Assembly: GCA_049324575.1 (NCBI GenBank)
Contig: JBMONI010000004.1
Location: 1-64,000, forward strand
DNA: 64,000 nt
Reading direction: 5' to 3'
From: JBMONI01 sp049324575
GTDB taxonomy: Bacteria > Omnitrophota > Omnitrophia > Omnitrophales > Aquincolibacteriaceae
The position numbers and the translations under genes are program-made. Under the pieces are notes generated by a model that saw only the letters and a list, made by a program, of their open reading frames with translations, was not told the DNA's origin and searched no databases. Of the stretch, positions 46,401 through 51,058 are shown one piece after another. Within the stretch, counting starts at the first letter, position 1. Each line of letters opens with the position of its first letter.

Positions 46401-49400
46401 CCAGGCGGAGGGTTCACAACCCAAGGATATTCCCGGGCGCTTGACTCCCAAGCCGCAAAGCCCAGCACCGCGGCCAGAATCGTCCACAGCCCGACGGGTT
46501 TTCGCCAGCCTGTCCGGGCAAAGCTTTCCACAGCGGCCTGCTCGCCCGCGTTTCGGAGCTCGGAACGAGGCAAGCGTCTGTTTTTCTTACGAGTCTTGCT
46601 AACTATTTGGATTAAAGAATCAAAATCAGGAAAAAGCAATGTCACCCCTTGCCATACTTCCTTGCTCACCCAATAAGTTTCTCCAGTAGGTACATCGGTA
46701 GAACCTTGGCATTGTTTTACGTCGTCGTAAAAGCCTTCATCAATATAAACATCGTGCTTCTCAGCTTGTAACAAGGCACGCGTTAGTATCGACTTAAATT
46801 CCTTGTTGGAATTATTCGTAAAAATTGCCGGCAATAATATTTCCCTTATAAACCGTCGATGCACTCGATGTTCTTCGGCAAGATCAGGCCAACGAATCCC
46901 CTTTGTTTCCGCCGTCCATGTTCTCTCTCCCACCTCTAATTTTTTTAACAGCGATTGAATTTGCATTTCTTTGGCACGCCTGCTCAATATCGGGGGAACT
47001 CCGACTTCCAGAATGTCACAGCACGGGATCCCCGATCTAACTAATCGCATCCCCATTCCGATCGCAAACTCGAATTCCCTTAGACTTCTCGCACTCATAT
47101 GCAAAATGGGAATAGCCTTTTCAGTCGCATAATCAACCGGCATATGCTTCTTTTTTAATTCAACAAACAGCTTTTCTACCATCTCGATTTTCTTTTTTGC
47201 GTAAGCATCCCCGCACATTGCCATCGCCCGAAGCGCTCCTACATGAAAAGCAAGGAGCGACTCCCTTTTTAGAATCTCCTTCGCAATAGCAGAAAGCTTG
47301 TTTCGCATAACAGCCCGATCGCTCTCCATGGCATCTAGAAAAACCATCAAATCCATAATTTGATCTATGTGTCTCAAAAAATCTTGATTCTTTATGTTAA
47401 TCACTTTTCCATGGAGCAGTTTTACAATCGCACGCTGTTTCACCAAGCGAATCATGTTGGGCGGAGCCCCAAATCGCCTTAAGGATTCCATGTTCTTTTC
47501 CGTGTTCAAAACTTCATTGCCAGCGAAAAGCCATCGATCTGTCAGCATCAATTTTAATGAATCCTTGCGGTTAAGTTTTTTCAAAGTTAGCAAATCCCGC
47601 GCTTCCAGTGCTGCTAGCAACCGAAAATCCTTTCCAACACACCACCGCCCAAGCTGCAAACATGCGGAAATATAAATTTTTATCCATTTGATTACTTCTA
47701 TCATCTTTAAAACAGCCCCAGCAATTAAACCAAATAATATAATTCCGCCAAGAAATATCAGTAATCCGCTCCCCAAAAGAACTCCGACCATGGAAATGGG
47801 GGCCTTTTTAAACCGAAGCTTCATTCTTTCTTTAAAAGGCAAGCTTGGCATAATGGCATCCGCAGCGGCCGCTTGGATAACTCCTAAGTAGGGCGCCTTT
47901 GAGAACTTCGTTAGTTCCGAAAAGTTTTCAGGCGAGCGCATAGCCTTTGAAGAATTTATGATAGCTGCTTTAACTCCGTTCGCCACGAAATCATCGTTTT
48001 CGATGATCCCAAAGAGTGTCACAATTACATCCGGATCGTCGAAATTTCCCAGTGCTTTAGCCGCCGCGGAAGCAACTCTGCTATCCTGATCGCGCAGTGC
48101 TTGTACGAGATCAGGAACCGCAGAGGGCTCATGAATACGCTCTAGCTCAAATACGGGACTGTCAGTGAAAAATCTATGTCGATAAAATGGCTCTGCGTGA
48201 ATCTGTTCTATCAAATTAGAGATTTGCGTGCTAGAAGCACGAATAGCTTCAGAAGAAGAATTTGATGGATCATCATGGGCATTGAGACTTACCAGTGATA
48301 TAACAAGACCCACTATTCCGATCATTGCAGCCCGAATTATCCTGTCAAAAACCCCACGGGCTCGCCTCGGGAAATTTTTTAATACCGTTGTCGAAGATTG
48401 CTTAAAATCAGATCGATCTCTCATTTCGGCACGCGATGAAAAAGCTTTATTGCCCAGTTTCTGCGGCAATACCAACGACCCTCTTCCTGAAATCCAATCA
48501 ACTTCGCTAAGAGAATAATCCTTAAAACCACCTAGTCCTTGATCGAGATGGCGGGCGAGGATGGGATAGTCGGTGGACGCCCCCAAAGATTCGGTCAGCC
48601 CGGCGATCGCACGCAGGTGGCGCTGAACCGGGCCGTCCCCCACCCGGGTCGCCATGAAAAAGTCGGACGGCTGGCGGGTGGCCCGCGCCGGAAGGAAAGG
48701 CGTCTCGAAGCGGTACACTCCGCGCGTCATGATCTCGCGGTAATAAGCCTGGTGGACTTTGTCCGGCCCCGCGATACGCGGGGAGATCACGGCGTAGGAG
48801 ATCTTTTCTTTCCTGAGAAGCGCTTTGATACGGCTCGCGTGGAATCCGCCGAACACCAGAATAGCGGAACTCTCGGCGGGATCTTTCAGGAATTCCCGGA
48901 TCGGCCCTCCAAGCGCCTCGTCGCGCGCTTCGGCCGTTTCGTAGAACCGGGAGGCCGGTCCGATATTCCGCTCCCAGGCCCGCGAAAGCACGACCGTGCG
49001 CCCGGTCAGCGAAACAATGAAGTCAGCGATCGCCCGGGTATCGATCGCCTCGAGCGCTTTCCGGACGGCGCCGTACTCCTCTTGCGTGAGCTTGACATCG
49101 TTCAATTTGCCGATCAGGGATAATTCCCGGTGATAGCGAAAGATCGTCCGGTCGCGCTCATTCCCGAGAAATCGGTGGGCGATTGCTCCCTCCATCTCGG
49201 CGGTCTCCCGGAAGATCATCGCCGAATCCAGCGCGTTCAATCGATCGGCTTGTTTGGGTTCGCGGGAATCAGCGATCGCAAGCAAAAGCGACACGGCCGG
49301 ATATTGATCCGAGAACGGCTTGGCCTCAGCCTCGGGGTCTTCGCCCCGCATTAAAACGTTTTCAAGACCCCGAAGATAGGAAAGCAGAGGGATCTTCCCC

Positions 49401-50230
49401 TCTTCATACCGCTCTTTCATCCCGATCCACGCCTTCAGGTCTTTCGAAAAGAAGCGGTGAACAAGTCCCCGTATCTCGGTCATCAGGTCCCCGAGATCCG
49501 CCTCGATCTCCTTTTTAAAACGAGCGGAATCCCGGTAGCGCTCGATGTTCTCGCCGTAGAGCTTGAGATCGTCGACCCCGATCAGGCGCCAATGGCTGGC
49601 GCCCAAATCCGAATCGCTAAATTCTAATTCCGAAACAAATGCTGAATTCGCATGTTCTGGATCCAAAGCATGCATTGTTCCGTTTTTCGGATTTTCTTTT
49701 TTCGAAATTGTTTCGAATTTCGGGTTTCGGATTTCGTGCTTGTTCCGATTGATGTGCGCGTACTCGGCGCCGCCGATCCGGAGTTTGTCGAGAAGATAAT
49801 AGGAAACCCGCTCGCGCAGGACCGGATCCTTGATGAATCCGAAAAATTTCTCGGTGGGCACCGGGCCCTGATACCCTTCCTCAAAGACCGTGCGGATGCC
49901 TTTCTCGCGCACTAAATGGTCGATCAGGCCTGCGATATGCTCCTGGGCTTCCAGCGAATCATGGGCGTCCTGGATGAAATAGACCGTCTTGCCGGAGGTC
50001 CCCTCGGCATATTCGTCGAGCGTCCCCAAAGCTTCCGGAAGAAGGCGGTTTTCAGAGGCCGGAGGCTGCGCGGAGGTCCGCGAACCCGACAGCGCCTGGG
50101 ATGCGTAACCGGAGGGATCGAGCGCCGTAAAGGTCAATAGGACGAAAGCCGCGATCGTCTTTTGGAACGGAAAGCGGACCGAAGGACGGAACCCTCGAAC
50201 GACCTTTGCTCGGTGAATTCCAGGGGTCAT
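33854..50230 (-). CDS. Giant modular multi-enzyme protein (giant 1, 5458 aa)
   Basis: A single open frame of 16.4 kb with ATG at 50230, a GAGGGG ribosome site and TAA at 33854-33856. The N-terminus has a basic stretch and a hydrophobic segment (about 23-43), so the chain probably enters the membrane or is exported. In order the modules are: TraB/ChaN-like (1-599), membrane/HEAT (600-1221), long HEAT array (about 1340-2440), unknown domain (2455-3139), GT-A-like glycosyltransferase (3140-3611), 2H phosphoesterase (3612-3874), radical SAM (3875-4331), NadR-like nucleotidyltransferase plus P-loop kinase (4363-4960), second 2H phosphoesterase (4961-5265), C-terminal module (5266-5458). Ten copies of R-[AS]-E-[VLMI]-R mark most seams (Arg at 600, 1222, 3140, 3612, 3875, 4332, 4363, 4961, 5266, 5324). 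I know no described protein with this composition; each enzyme call rests on motifs only. Confidence 0.95.
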   Translation of the reverse strand: MTPGIHRAKVVRGFRPSVRFPFQKTIAAFVLLTFTALDPSGYASQALSGSRTSAQPPASENRLLPEALGTLDEYAEGTSGKTVYFIQDAHDSLEAQEHIAGLIDHLVREKGIRTVFEEGYQGPVPTEKFFGFIKDPVLRERVSYYLLDKLRIGGAEYAHINRNKHEIRNPKFETISKKENPKNGTMHALDPEHANSAFVSELEFSDSDLGASHWRLIGVDDLKLYGENIERYRDSARFKKEIEADLGDLMTEIRGLVHRFFSKDLKAWIGMKERYEEGKIPLLSYLRGLENVLMRGEDPEAEAKPFSDQYPAVSLLLAIADSREPKQADRLNALDSAMIFRETAEMEGAIAHRFLGNERDRTIFRYHRELSLIGKLNDVKLTQEEYGAVRKALEAIDTRAIADFIVSLTGRTVVLSRAWERNIGPASRFYETAEARDEALGGPIREFLKDPAESSAILVFGGFHASRIKALLRKEKISYAVISPRIAGPDKVHQAYYREIMTRGVYRFETPFLPARATRQPSDFFMATRVGDGPVQRHLRAIAGLTESLGASTDYPILARHLDQGLGGFKDYSLSEVDWISGRGSLVLPQKLGNKAFSSRAEMRDRSDFKQSSTTVLKNFPRRARGVFDRIIRAAMIGIVGLVISLVSLNAHDDPSNSSSEAIRASSTQISNLIEQIHAEPFYRHRFFTDSPVFELERIHEPSAVPDLVQALRDQDSRVASAAAKALGNFDDPDVIVTLFGIIENDDFVANGVKAAIINSSKAMRSPENFSELTKFSKAPYLGVIQAAAADAIMPSLPFKERMKLRFKKAPISMVGVLLGSGLLIFLGGIILFGLIAGAVLKMIEVIKWIKIYISACLQLGRWCVGKDFRLLAALEARDLLTLKKLNRKDSLKLMLTDRWLFAGNEVLNTEKNMESLRRFGAPPNMIRLVKQRAIVKLLHGKVINIKNQDFLRHIDQIMDLMVFLDAMESDRAVMRNKLSAIAKEILKRESLLAFHVGALRAMAMCGDAYAKKKIEMVEKLFVELKKKHMPVDYATEKAIPILHMSARSLREFEFAIGMGMRLVRSGIPCCDILEVGVPPILSRRAKEMQIQSLLKKLEVGERTWTAETKGIRWPDLAEEHRVHRRFIREILLPAIFTNNSNKEFKSILTRALLQAEKHDVYIDEGFYDDVKQCQGSTDVPTGETYWVSKEVWQGVTLLFPDFDSLIQIVSKTRKKNRRLPRSELRNAGEQAAVESFARTGWRKPVGLWTILAAVLGFAAWESSAREYPWVVNPPPGAMPPSLEQPASRPEPVQGRAVSFEEAAKIFGEPVDQADLKKQSIAHDLALLPDTRYDFWNWPSNGKSANEALARLVQHGEASVPDILDDMAARYERSDKATLDASGMKRESSNLGFLGWHANALREIGKPAIPHIRHFLGLSGKRSYCDQLLFQVLSQIGEPAVPALIELAEKHPRAEGKELAVKVLGQLKSLESVAMFIRLLNDPKLGLFAEETLLSMGAPTVPSLIASLQGDPRPRKRVIELLAKMRDPRAIPELIRIYHEEKPYFVPAAIALSKFQDERAALAIAELASSSSLQNRKFALESLETMGQFPPSILEVLIQCLKDENEEVRALAIRVWEKTPNRYSGESYQTAVLMNQLSAVLKRLEAKKEGGLSYSEENDIEKTFETIAGLQNPATAALFLEAYGKFLELQEKKPFHSWEIKKYVNLISKVDHPKAAELLWRIYQRQCLSNKYHYRSSDDEILENALIAKGEAAAAPIMAYLEDALAEKEIPQDAVRRVIGLLADIEEADTEALFIRFLESTNIEAKAAAILALSKRKNPELATRLREFLKDSDGRVRGAAVEARHLFSGAEYNPFLKQALDLEFQAWNDRPSWGGAKDEFFAGLVNKIFSKIAENDPREARELLLDKFKTGTPRERIFAATELGKWGTPDMAPFLWKVYKKTGGFFDLGALARDPNLLAQFQSQAAVALSMMGDPRSKPVLIAFLANENSAIVNLAKAELIRSGDEKGTFYVQLMTGDLEHARRHREWLSWSRKAITHPSPSIRDRAWQLLHEGNELTLWNKYRFNMAAHPFLTLLLTGLSMFPLYFFIKHLFANGVLFWGRMKRPSAIPALLFLLKTKYSFPENEQIIDYRHTAARVLGGYGVHAPPVVVKTMLEILNQKSQHYYYDGSRSQVIAIATALSHFRDPAIEPALIGLMMQSAAPDDVHNAIASTLQRIGSARALFFFHLYHGRIGDAAKVPQADQYAREAIQKGCVTIQRSAALVAAELGKEDATPVLVSALADEKPDYRDLAVKGLEKIPSDEAQFFYHLYQKNIQKASQVPHAAEFIPKALEHKNIALKRYAPLVGAELALKDMGPLLVPALADPDLVYRELVIRAMSKIPSYEANFYFYLYHKNIQKAFEVPSAAEFIAAALEHKNDTVRETAYWVARDLLLTGRLRKQTDPSLIAESVEALILKLKAAAAPRTADDPVLANRLHRTHTVSFYAIPSQHAKARSLEEFHASAFGKFGPLLATRREGVILPFIGDFFMVDEAVRTSNGRIKLTVRKLPDDQIYGHYGLVKLKAPSGEPYQMEWHSLRDVVGRLSMLPGQFGWVAREGQGREAPLNGFADLLTAVSHKDPLRFEPARLEMKGFGTVRIRAVHNVFDTETGEPIQLMPTLRSEVPRELDFTLLDSDGKTVLTKDFRAFLEMPGALPGTNYQPHFHSPPGLEEGDQSGRETEHMASVIGNSVSMPNHPFFHWSFKDRLAKQDRTYGVTIRMSKSKAEALRLRELLHEYDQFGADSILGGWAKRGLVFEKLKDFMYRTGLNVRGMNHSDLYLFPNGNLREDEYTDTYGGIVRTVYGRAVGGLMQAQPAFDMVLNNYSMNGDLADLGEYIKGSGTGDFAVQYLLHFLGRGIDEFEKRGLLTSDEAHGSKSHELMARYLDGVYAIGIEGAGAGSNVTAQISETPLPKPEIFELASTEFPETSTSYDESGYSSEYATGHTLKNFSIKIKAPSAEAVLRKAGSGTAIRNVYSNPSDSAVEKAFQTASKEFEKTQPKANPGSYSYPKEPPKEKEPISVQFQHLVTAFETSWKNAWPGGASANPQAFEAKDLFLGIAQASMNHDYQVAYGSVKTELPKAIERFNQLVAEMKEGKASWLRSELRSAREEPAGVLTPQQDAVRRFDQSTQREIADIQKQVPRADLVILVPFYDEIDEAVGRGARGTDGKDLDIRRLVATIKDSVKDLLARHGLTRALILCVGESAEGDGRKTLEAVRGVEDRGDPEIPVWVYGKEPEFKGLIGKKWAQRLGMRVAEKLGAHFADIDGDMTVDNAYVTKLIGPVLSGSSDYVSPQYLRYYGFDDIPIIDHLVYPFFKALYGSEIRQPNTGEFAVSRSLLRTYLEDEDIWTAPAPFEAHFAAHAVVLGKTVTDTRMGEKIHKANPLQKKAEAGKSPSSNFPLYFKVVFDAYAAQWKRGLALSSEGPLENSAEPPLSEALPASAAEEIYQGARGLDAEAWHREAVAEYRQHTEFYRAHFPEEVVSILERRLGKERDEDLWKASEWALVAAFFLRRYMDAPAEARDGLLEALRPVFKARIASFLEETQGATGERAEALLRDQAAEFARIVPRVLSRRSEVRNAEADEVSEANRKMREVYDAVFAKIASRPDFDPERLTSNAEHYDRDGKPLHGEAVGLHLLVGQQEGGEALMGRIHEIQSEWTETFGLQGDEVTWIADDYLHVSGYIPVKVFTPDLPEGIFSESTAAAVREAVSTVESFPIDWKGITIDEKGSILLQGFVESMDVFRLRAALDRIFRKPGYESPFMPNIVHITVGRIRKPLGPDRFASLRKWAEANRDTPRGRLGAKRLSFIRATLREGQRVGEESFSVPYHFDFPEAPRSELRSDGVPPDAKKAPGRGPLSGKAESFIHQRLTPDKFSILDDNRNHAAHNILKVLAQGKLPVVFPYQIQLDLTQFCPFWDAIQRTGRGFKDCINCSFPVKSRRQVDPKVLTKILGNFEMHGGRSVFVTGGGEPGAYEHWHDLLVFLSNSKLGLTLNTNGMFVRQLAKEDPEILRKVFAEEKDPSVISISVHGTYAYRLAAQLDELRRRLGLNIVIRNTYMIHPDTPIAELTEFLEKSQEAGVDMVSFKPEHILRGDRRVFATNENAYQYLRNLLFQQEAIDKGMPERGHPYRLVITAMRPNRLGTDFEQVRKLYQRQIDSDHDPLCLGPLCNLYLNTALLMGMCCDTKDTGIGGAPAEVFADSMFVLDRPQDYFLAAMFGMIKLNPKNCIVGCGFMEPNFTYSATLGLTYLTDTLKALRAAFRRGEMTEAHIKEHLRKAFVDTTREIAEDGKGPSRAEMRLAPLLRSLNEEGRAAGSSLRQGSLKRRAEVRNSFSPVSALPMWDHIRNELESYDPQIRLKTQGYLPRLYHALRRLIAGIQEKVDRGEIAPDAFLKMYRYRDRQDALPERRLDRPLRVGFFPVANNPFNWGHLLVAFTAMERLNLDTVIFRVHGEIKYKRVPQSDKVPPEERHPLSEKVIRNHYFPFFRYTDLGLRDDVDGYTALFEYAGELEPDRDIDFYFIMGSETEGRVSQFTDVFYQGIKKYGVSPHHKMNWVLMQRGEYGRTLTQEAADRFMIERAEALGVEQPIPVHVLTGPDVDLNIYSTYYREGGDEATVPREVHAFGVQHQYWGNRLDEHGAYVDRVTAFRADLQPIVGEIADRIIEARDRKTPVNPFGLFAFDGPSGAGKTTVVEEVQAELQRRGYHVVHLGLDVLLRTPGWRRKIEEYVTGEKADPRGKIKAGIYLNEAAFFRARSIQRLFREILRFRDSGEAQKEFHVRNAYRRVREDEGPSIVPSFDFTLTRDTILLVDGKYAQYYHEPSLAGLYDLSFRIQDNPGRNIALFQKRSRHLKPAEELRKLVFYDRALQPSYERYTKETAALFDYEIDLTREFFSLVPNAKRSPAGSPADRRESQTAPKDEKPGPRAEVRDDPLHEVVSQWADIFSGLPEEGARRLWRQGLHDIREDLGRGDGEAVRIERILTEFDPRRADPAKGIVTAYGYSASAFFDPANPEQTDLVRLLSGKQMEIVQAFGADQLVLVPSGYDPVRKVVTSPQGSLHMTLGPIAHNTEKAVPREELLASAEKIRATVPGQGRIRGRLIGPFWHKDLAIVMVWVPEAEHDPLLELKEGIGEALGNPITLRPFHVTLAYLKQGVFTGKEFREAYAKMAEIPLDVIPAEISRFEVNGYGDIAFIDTTRDTGAVIDLEPIEQRDTELAPVPLTVPLPEDSKRAEVREGMRVLESMPLAAGKVIRQVRQGALPAMVFVDAGDFSAMSAAQKNEFFYAVSSRSEVRLVVYNERGQVEDRELAALLKMPGVLRTERDLEGASIRFGRANVPSIHLSRNVPVSRELLGRFGRKVAFFRTTGEKSGTLATALLWAVSGGEEARIPGVDRSSEGYWTVSESLLNTLDRQYANDLVVSIAA
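34436..35350 (-). other. Giant 1 module H: second 2H phosphoesterase-like
   Basis: Residues 4961-5265, starting in the seam KPGPRAEVR. HMT near 5091 (SLHMTLG) and HVT near 5178 (FHVTLAYLK) form the catalytic pair. The module is not closely similar to module E, so a recent duplication is unlikely. Confidence 0.6.
35351..37144 (-). other. Giant 1 module G: nucleotidyltransferase plus P-loop kinase (NadR-like layout)
   Basis: Residues 4363-4960. FFPVANNPFNWGH near 4457 resembles the HxGH nucleotidyltransferase signature of NMN/nicotinate-mononucleotide adenylyltransferases, although the first His is Asn. DGPSGAGKTT near 4716 is a uridine-kinase-type P-loop. This order matches NadR. nadE is the next gene downstream. 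Confidence 0.55.
37238..38608 (-). other. Giant 1 module F: radical-SAM-like domain with unusual Cys spacing
   Basis: Residues 3875-4331. QLDLTQFC begins the barrel, with cysteines at about 3951, 3967 and 3970 (CX15CX2C instead of CX3CX2C). The SAM-binding GGGEP motif and a TLNTNG strand follow. The C-terminal part is Cys-rich (CLGPLC, MCC, NCIVGC), resembling auxiliary-cluster domains. Substrate unknown. Confidence 0.65.
38609..39397 (-). other. Giant 1 module E: 2H phosphoesterase-like
   Basis: Residues 3612-3874. Two His-x-Ser/Thr motifs, LHVSG near 3717 and VHITVG near 3806, about 90 residues apart, are the catalytic pair of 2H phosphoesterases (2'-5' RNA ligase-like). A second such module occurs at 4961-5265. 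Confidence 0.6.
39398..40813 (-). other. Giant 1 module D: GT-A-like glycosyltransferase
   Basis: Residues 3140-3611. ILVPFYDE near 3186 starts a nucleotide-sugar-binding fold; DIDGDMTVDN near 3302 supplies a DxD-type metal site; SPQYLRYYGFDD and LVYPFFKALYG follow as in glucosyl-3-phosphoglycerate/mannosylglycerate-synthase-like enzymes. A helical region completes the module. Sugar and acceptor unknown. Confidence 0.6.
40814..42868 (-). other. Giant 1 module C2: large unknown domain
   Basis: Residues 2455-3139. Mixed alpha/beta sequence with His-rich patches (PHFHSPPG, PNHPFFHWSFK, MNHSDLYLF) and an Asn/Gly-rich middle. No family recognised. It ends at the RSELR motif at 3140. Confidence 0.4.
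42880..43575 (-). repeat. Three 246-bp in-frame tandem repeats
   Basis: Units aligned on HLYHGR, HLYQKN and YLYHKN have starts 246 bases apart (43552, 43306, 43060 on the minus strand), 82 residues each, with VP-AAEFI and ALEHKN segments in common. They encode the end of the HEAT array and reflect recent duplication. Confidence 0.8.
42911..46213 (-). other. Giant 1 module C1: HEAT-repeat array
   Basis: Residues about 1340-2440. Repeated helix pairs of the HEAT type (for example AVPALIELAEKH, VPSLIASLQ, AIPELIRIYHEE) with a membrane segment near 2065-2090. The last three units are near-identical 82-residue repeats. Likely a long curved scaffold for protein contacts. Confidence 0.75.
46568..48433 (-). 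other. Giant 1 module B: AT-rich membrane module
   Basis: Residues 600-1221, bounded by two seam motifs (RAEMR, RSELR). A membrane helix lies near 632-655, a short HEAT-like stretch near 690-740, a long hydrophobic hairpin near 816-857, and the rest is helical. Hand counts of single lines give 42% GC inside (46621-46680) and 67% just outside (46501-46560). No enzyme motif seen. Confidence 0.6.
48434..50230 (-). other. Giant 1 module A: signal segment and TraB/ChaN-like domain
   Basis: Residues 1-599. After the hydrophobic segment, the pattern FIQDAHDSLEAQ (about 85-97) and VFEEGYQG open the domain, and GGFHASRI followed by ISYAVISPRI (about 460-490) close it. The paired His-containing motifs recall the TraB/Tiki/ChaN hydrolase-like fold. 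A 130-bp repeat-derived insert (about residues 165-209) interrupts the domain. Function unknown. Confidence 0.5.
49605..49734. mobile_element. 130-bp MITE-like repeat inserted in giant 1
   Basis: AT-rich patch with 9-bp inverted ends AAATCCGAA (49605-49613) and TTCGGATTT (49726-49734) within GC-rich coding sequence. It is translated in frame, adding about 45 residues (HEIRNPKFE and FVSELEFSDSDLG at its ends) between two conserved stretches of module A. Peptides of this kind are typical of translated short repeats. No transposase. Confidence 0.6.
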
Positions 50231-50473
50231 ATTCCCCTCTTTTCGTGTTCTTTGTGAAAAACAGAATCCACCGAAAAGTTACCCGTTTTTTTAGTGATTA
50301 CAAGAAGCGGACACAAAAAAACCATGATTTTTCAGAAATTTTTTGAGTAGTCGTTAAAAAGGTTTGAAAAACTTTTTCGTCAAAAACAAAACTGCGGCCA
50401 TGCAGTCCGCCTACTTCTGTAGGGCAGGTTTAAACCTGCCCTACAGGTTTTGAGGAACCGACTCGAATCCCGA
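50231..50473. other. Intergenic region between the giant genes
   Basis: 243 bases, AT-rich near the giant 1 start with several T and A runs. A TTGACG box on the minus strand (near 50385) could be a -35 element, but no convincing -10 box follows at the right distance. The only clear feature besides the ribosome site is the 30-bp palindrome at 50417-50446. Confidence 0.5.
50417..50446. repeat. 30-bp perfect palindrome
   Basis: CTGTAGGGCAGGTTT followed by its exact reverse complement, 28 bases behind the stop of giant 2. It could form a long hairpin in the transcript (terminator or 3' protection) without a T tract. The sequence looks like a dispersed-repeat family. Confidence 0.85.
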
Positions 50474-51058
50474 TTACGCGGACTGCGCGACGATTTGGGC
50501 CATTTCGAACTTCTGCGCGATCATTTGTTCCACGGTCAACTGGATCACATTTGCACCGCCCAGGCTTAGATCCTCGTCGGTCACCACGATGATCTCGCCT
50601 TCGATCGGCACCGCCGCCGTCAAGAGAAGTCCGGTATTCTTTTCCACAGTCGCTTTCATCGCATAGACACGCCGTTCGGTCACCGCACCCTGTTCAGCAA
50701 GAGCCTCAGCCAGAATCGCTTCGACCGGCTGTGCGATATTGACAAAGGCAACACGCGCATCGCGGATCTCGCCCTGCAGCATAAGCAGTTTGTCACTGGT
50801 CGCGCGAACGATCAGACGGTCTTTCTCGCCAAGGCTCGCAAGCCGGTCATTTAGTTCCGTGCGCTGATCCACACTCCAACCTGTCTGCCAATCAATGACA
50901 GTGACACCGCCCTGAGCAACGCCACTCGCAACCACCGCCTGCCGCAACGCTTCATTGGCCGCATTGGCCTGAGCAAGCATCTGGACCACGCGCATCTCAG
51001 TCGTACTTGTAAGGGCATCCCCAAGCCCCGCAGGCATCTCTTCCCGAAGTTCCGCACG
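50474..51058 (-). other. Giant 2 C-terminal module
   Basis: Residues 4296-4489, beginning in KPGPRAELREE. Soluble alpha/beta segments. Comparable in size and segment order to the last module of giant 1. Confidence 0.4.

Noticed and set aside
33854..50230. NRPS or PKS megasynthase
   Set aside because: No condensation, adenylation, ketosynthase, acyltransferase or carrier-protein motifs were seen in either giant protein.
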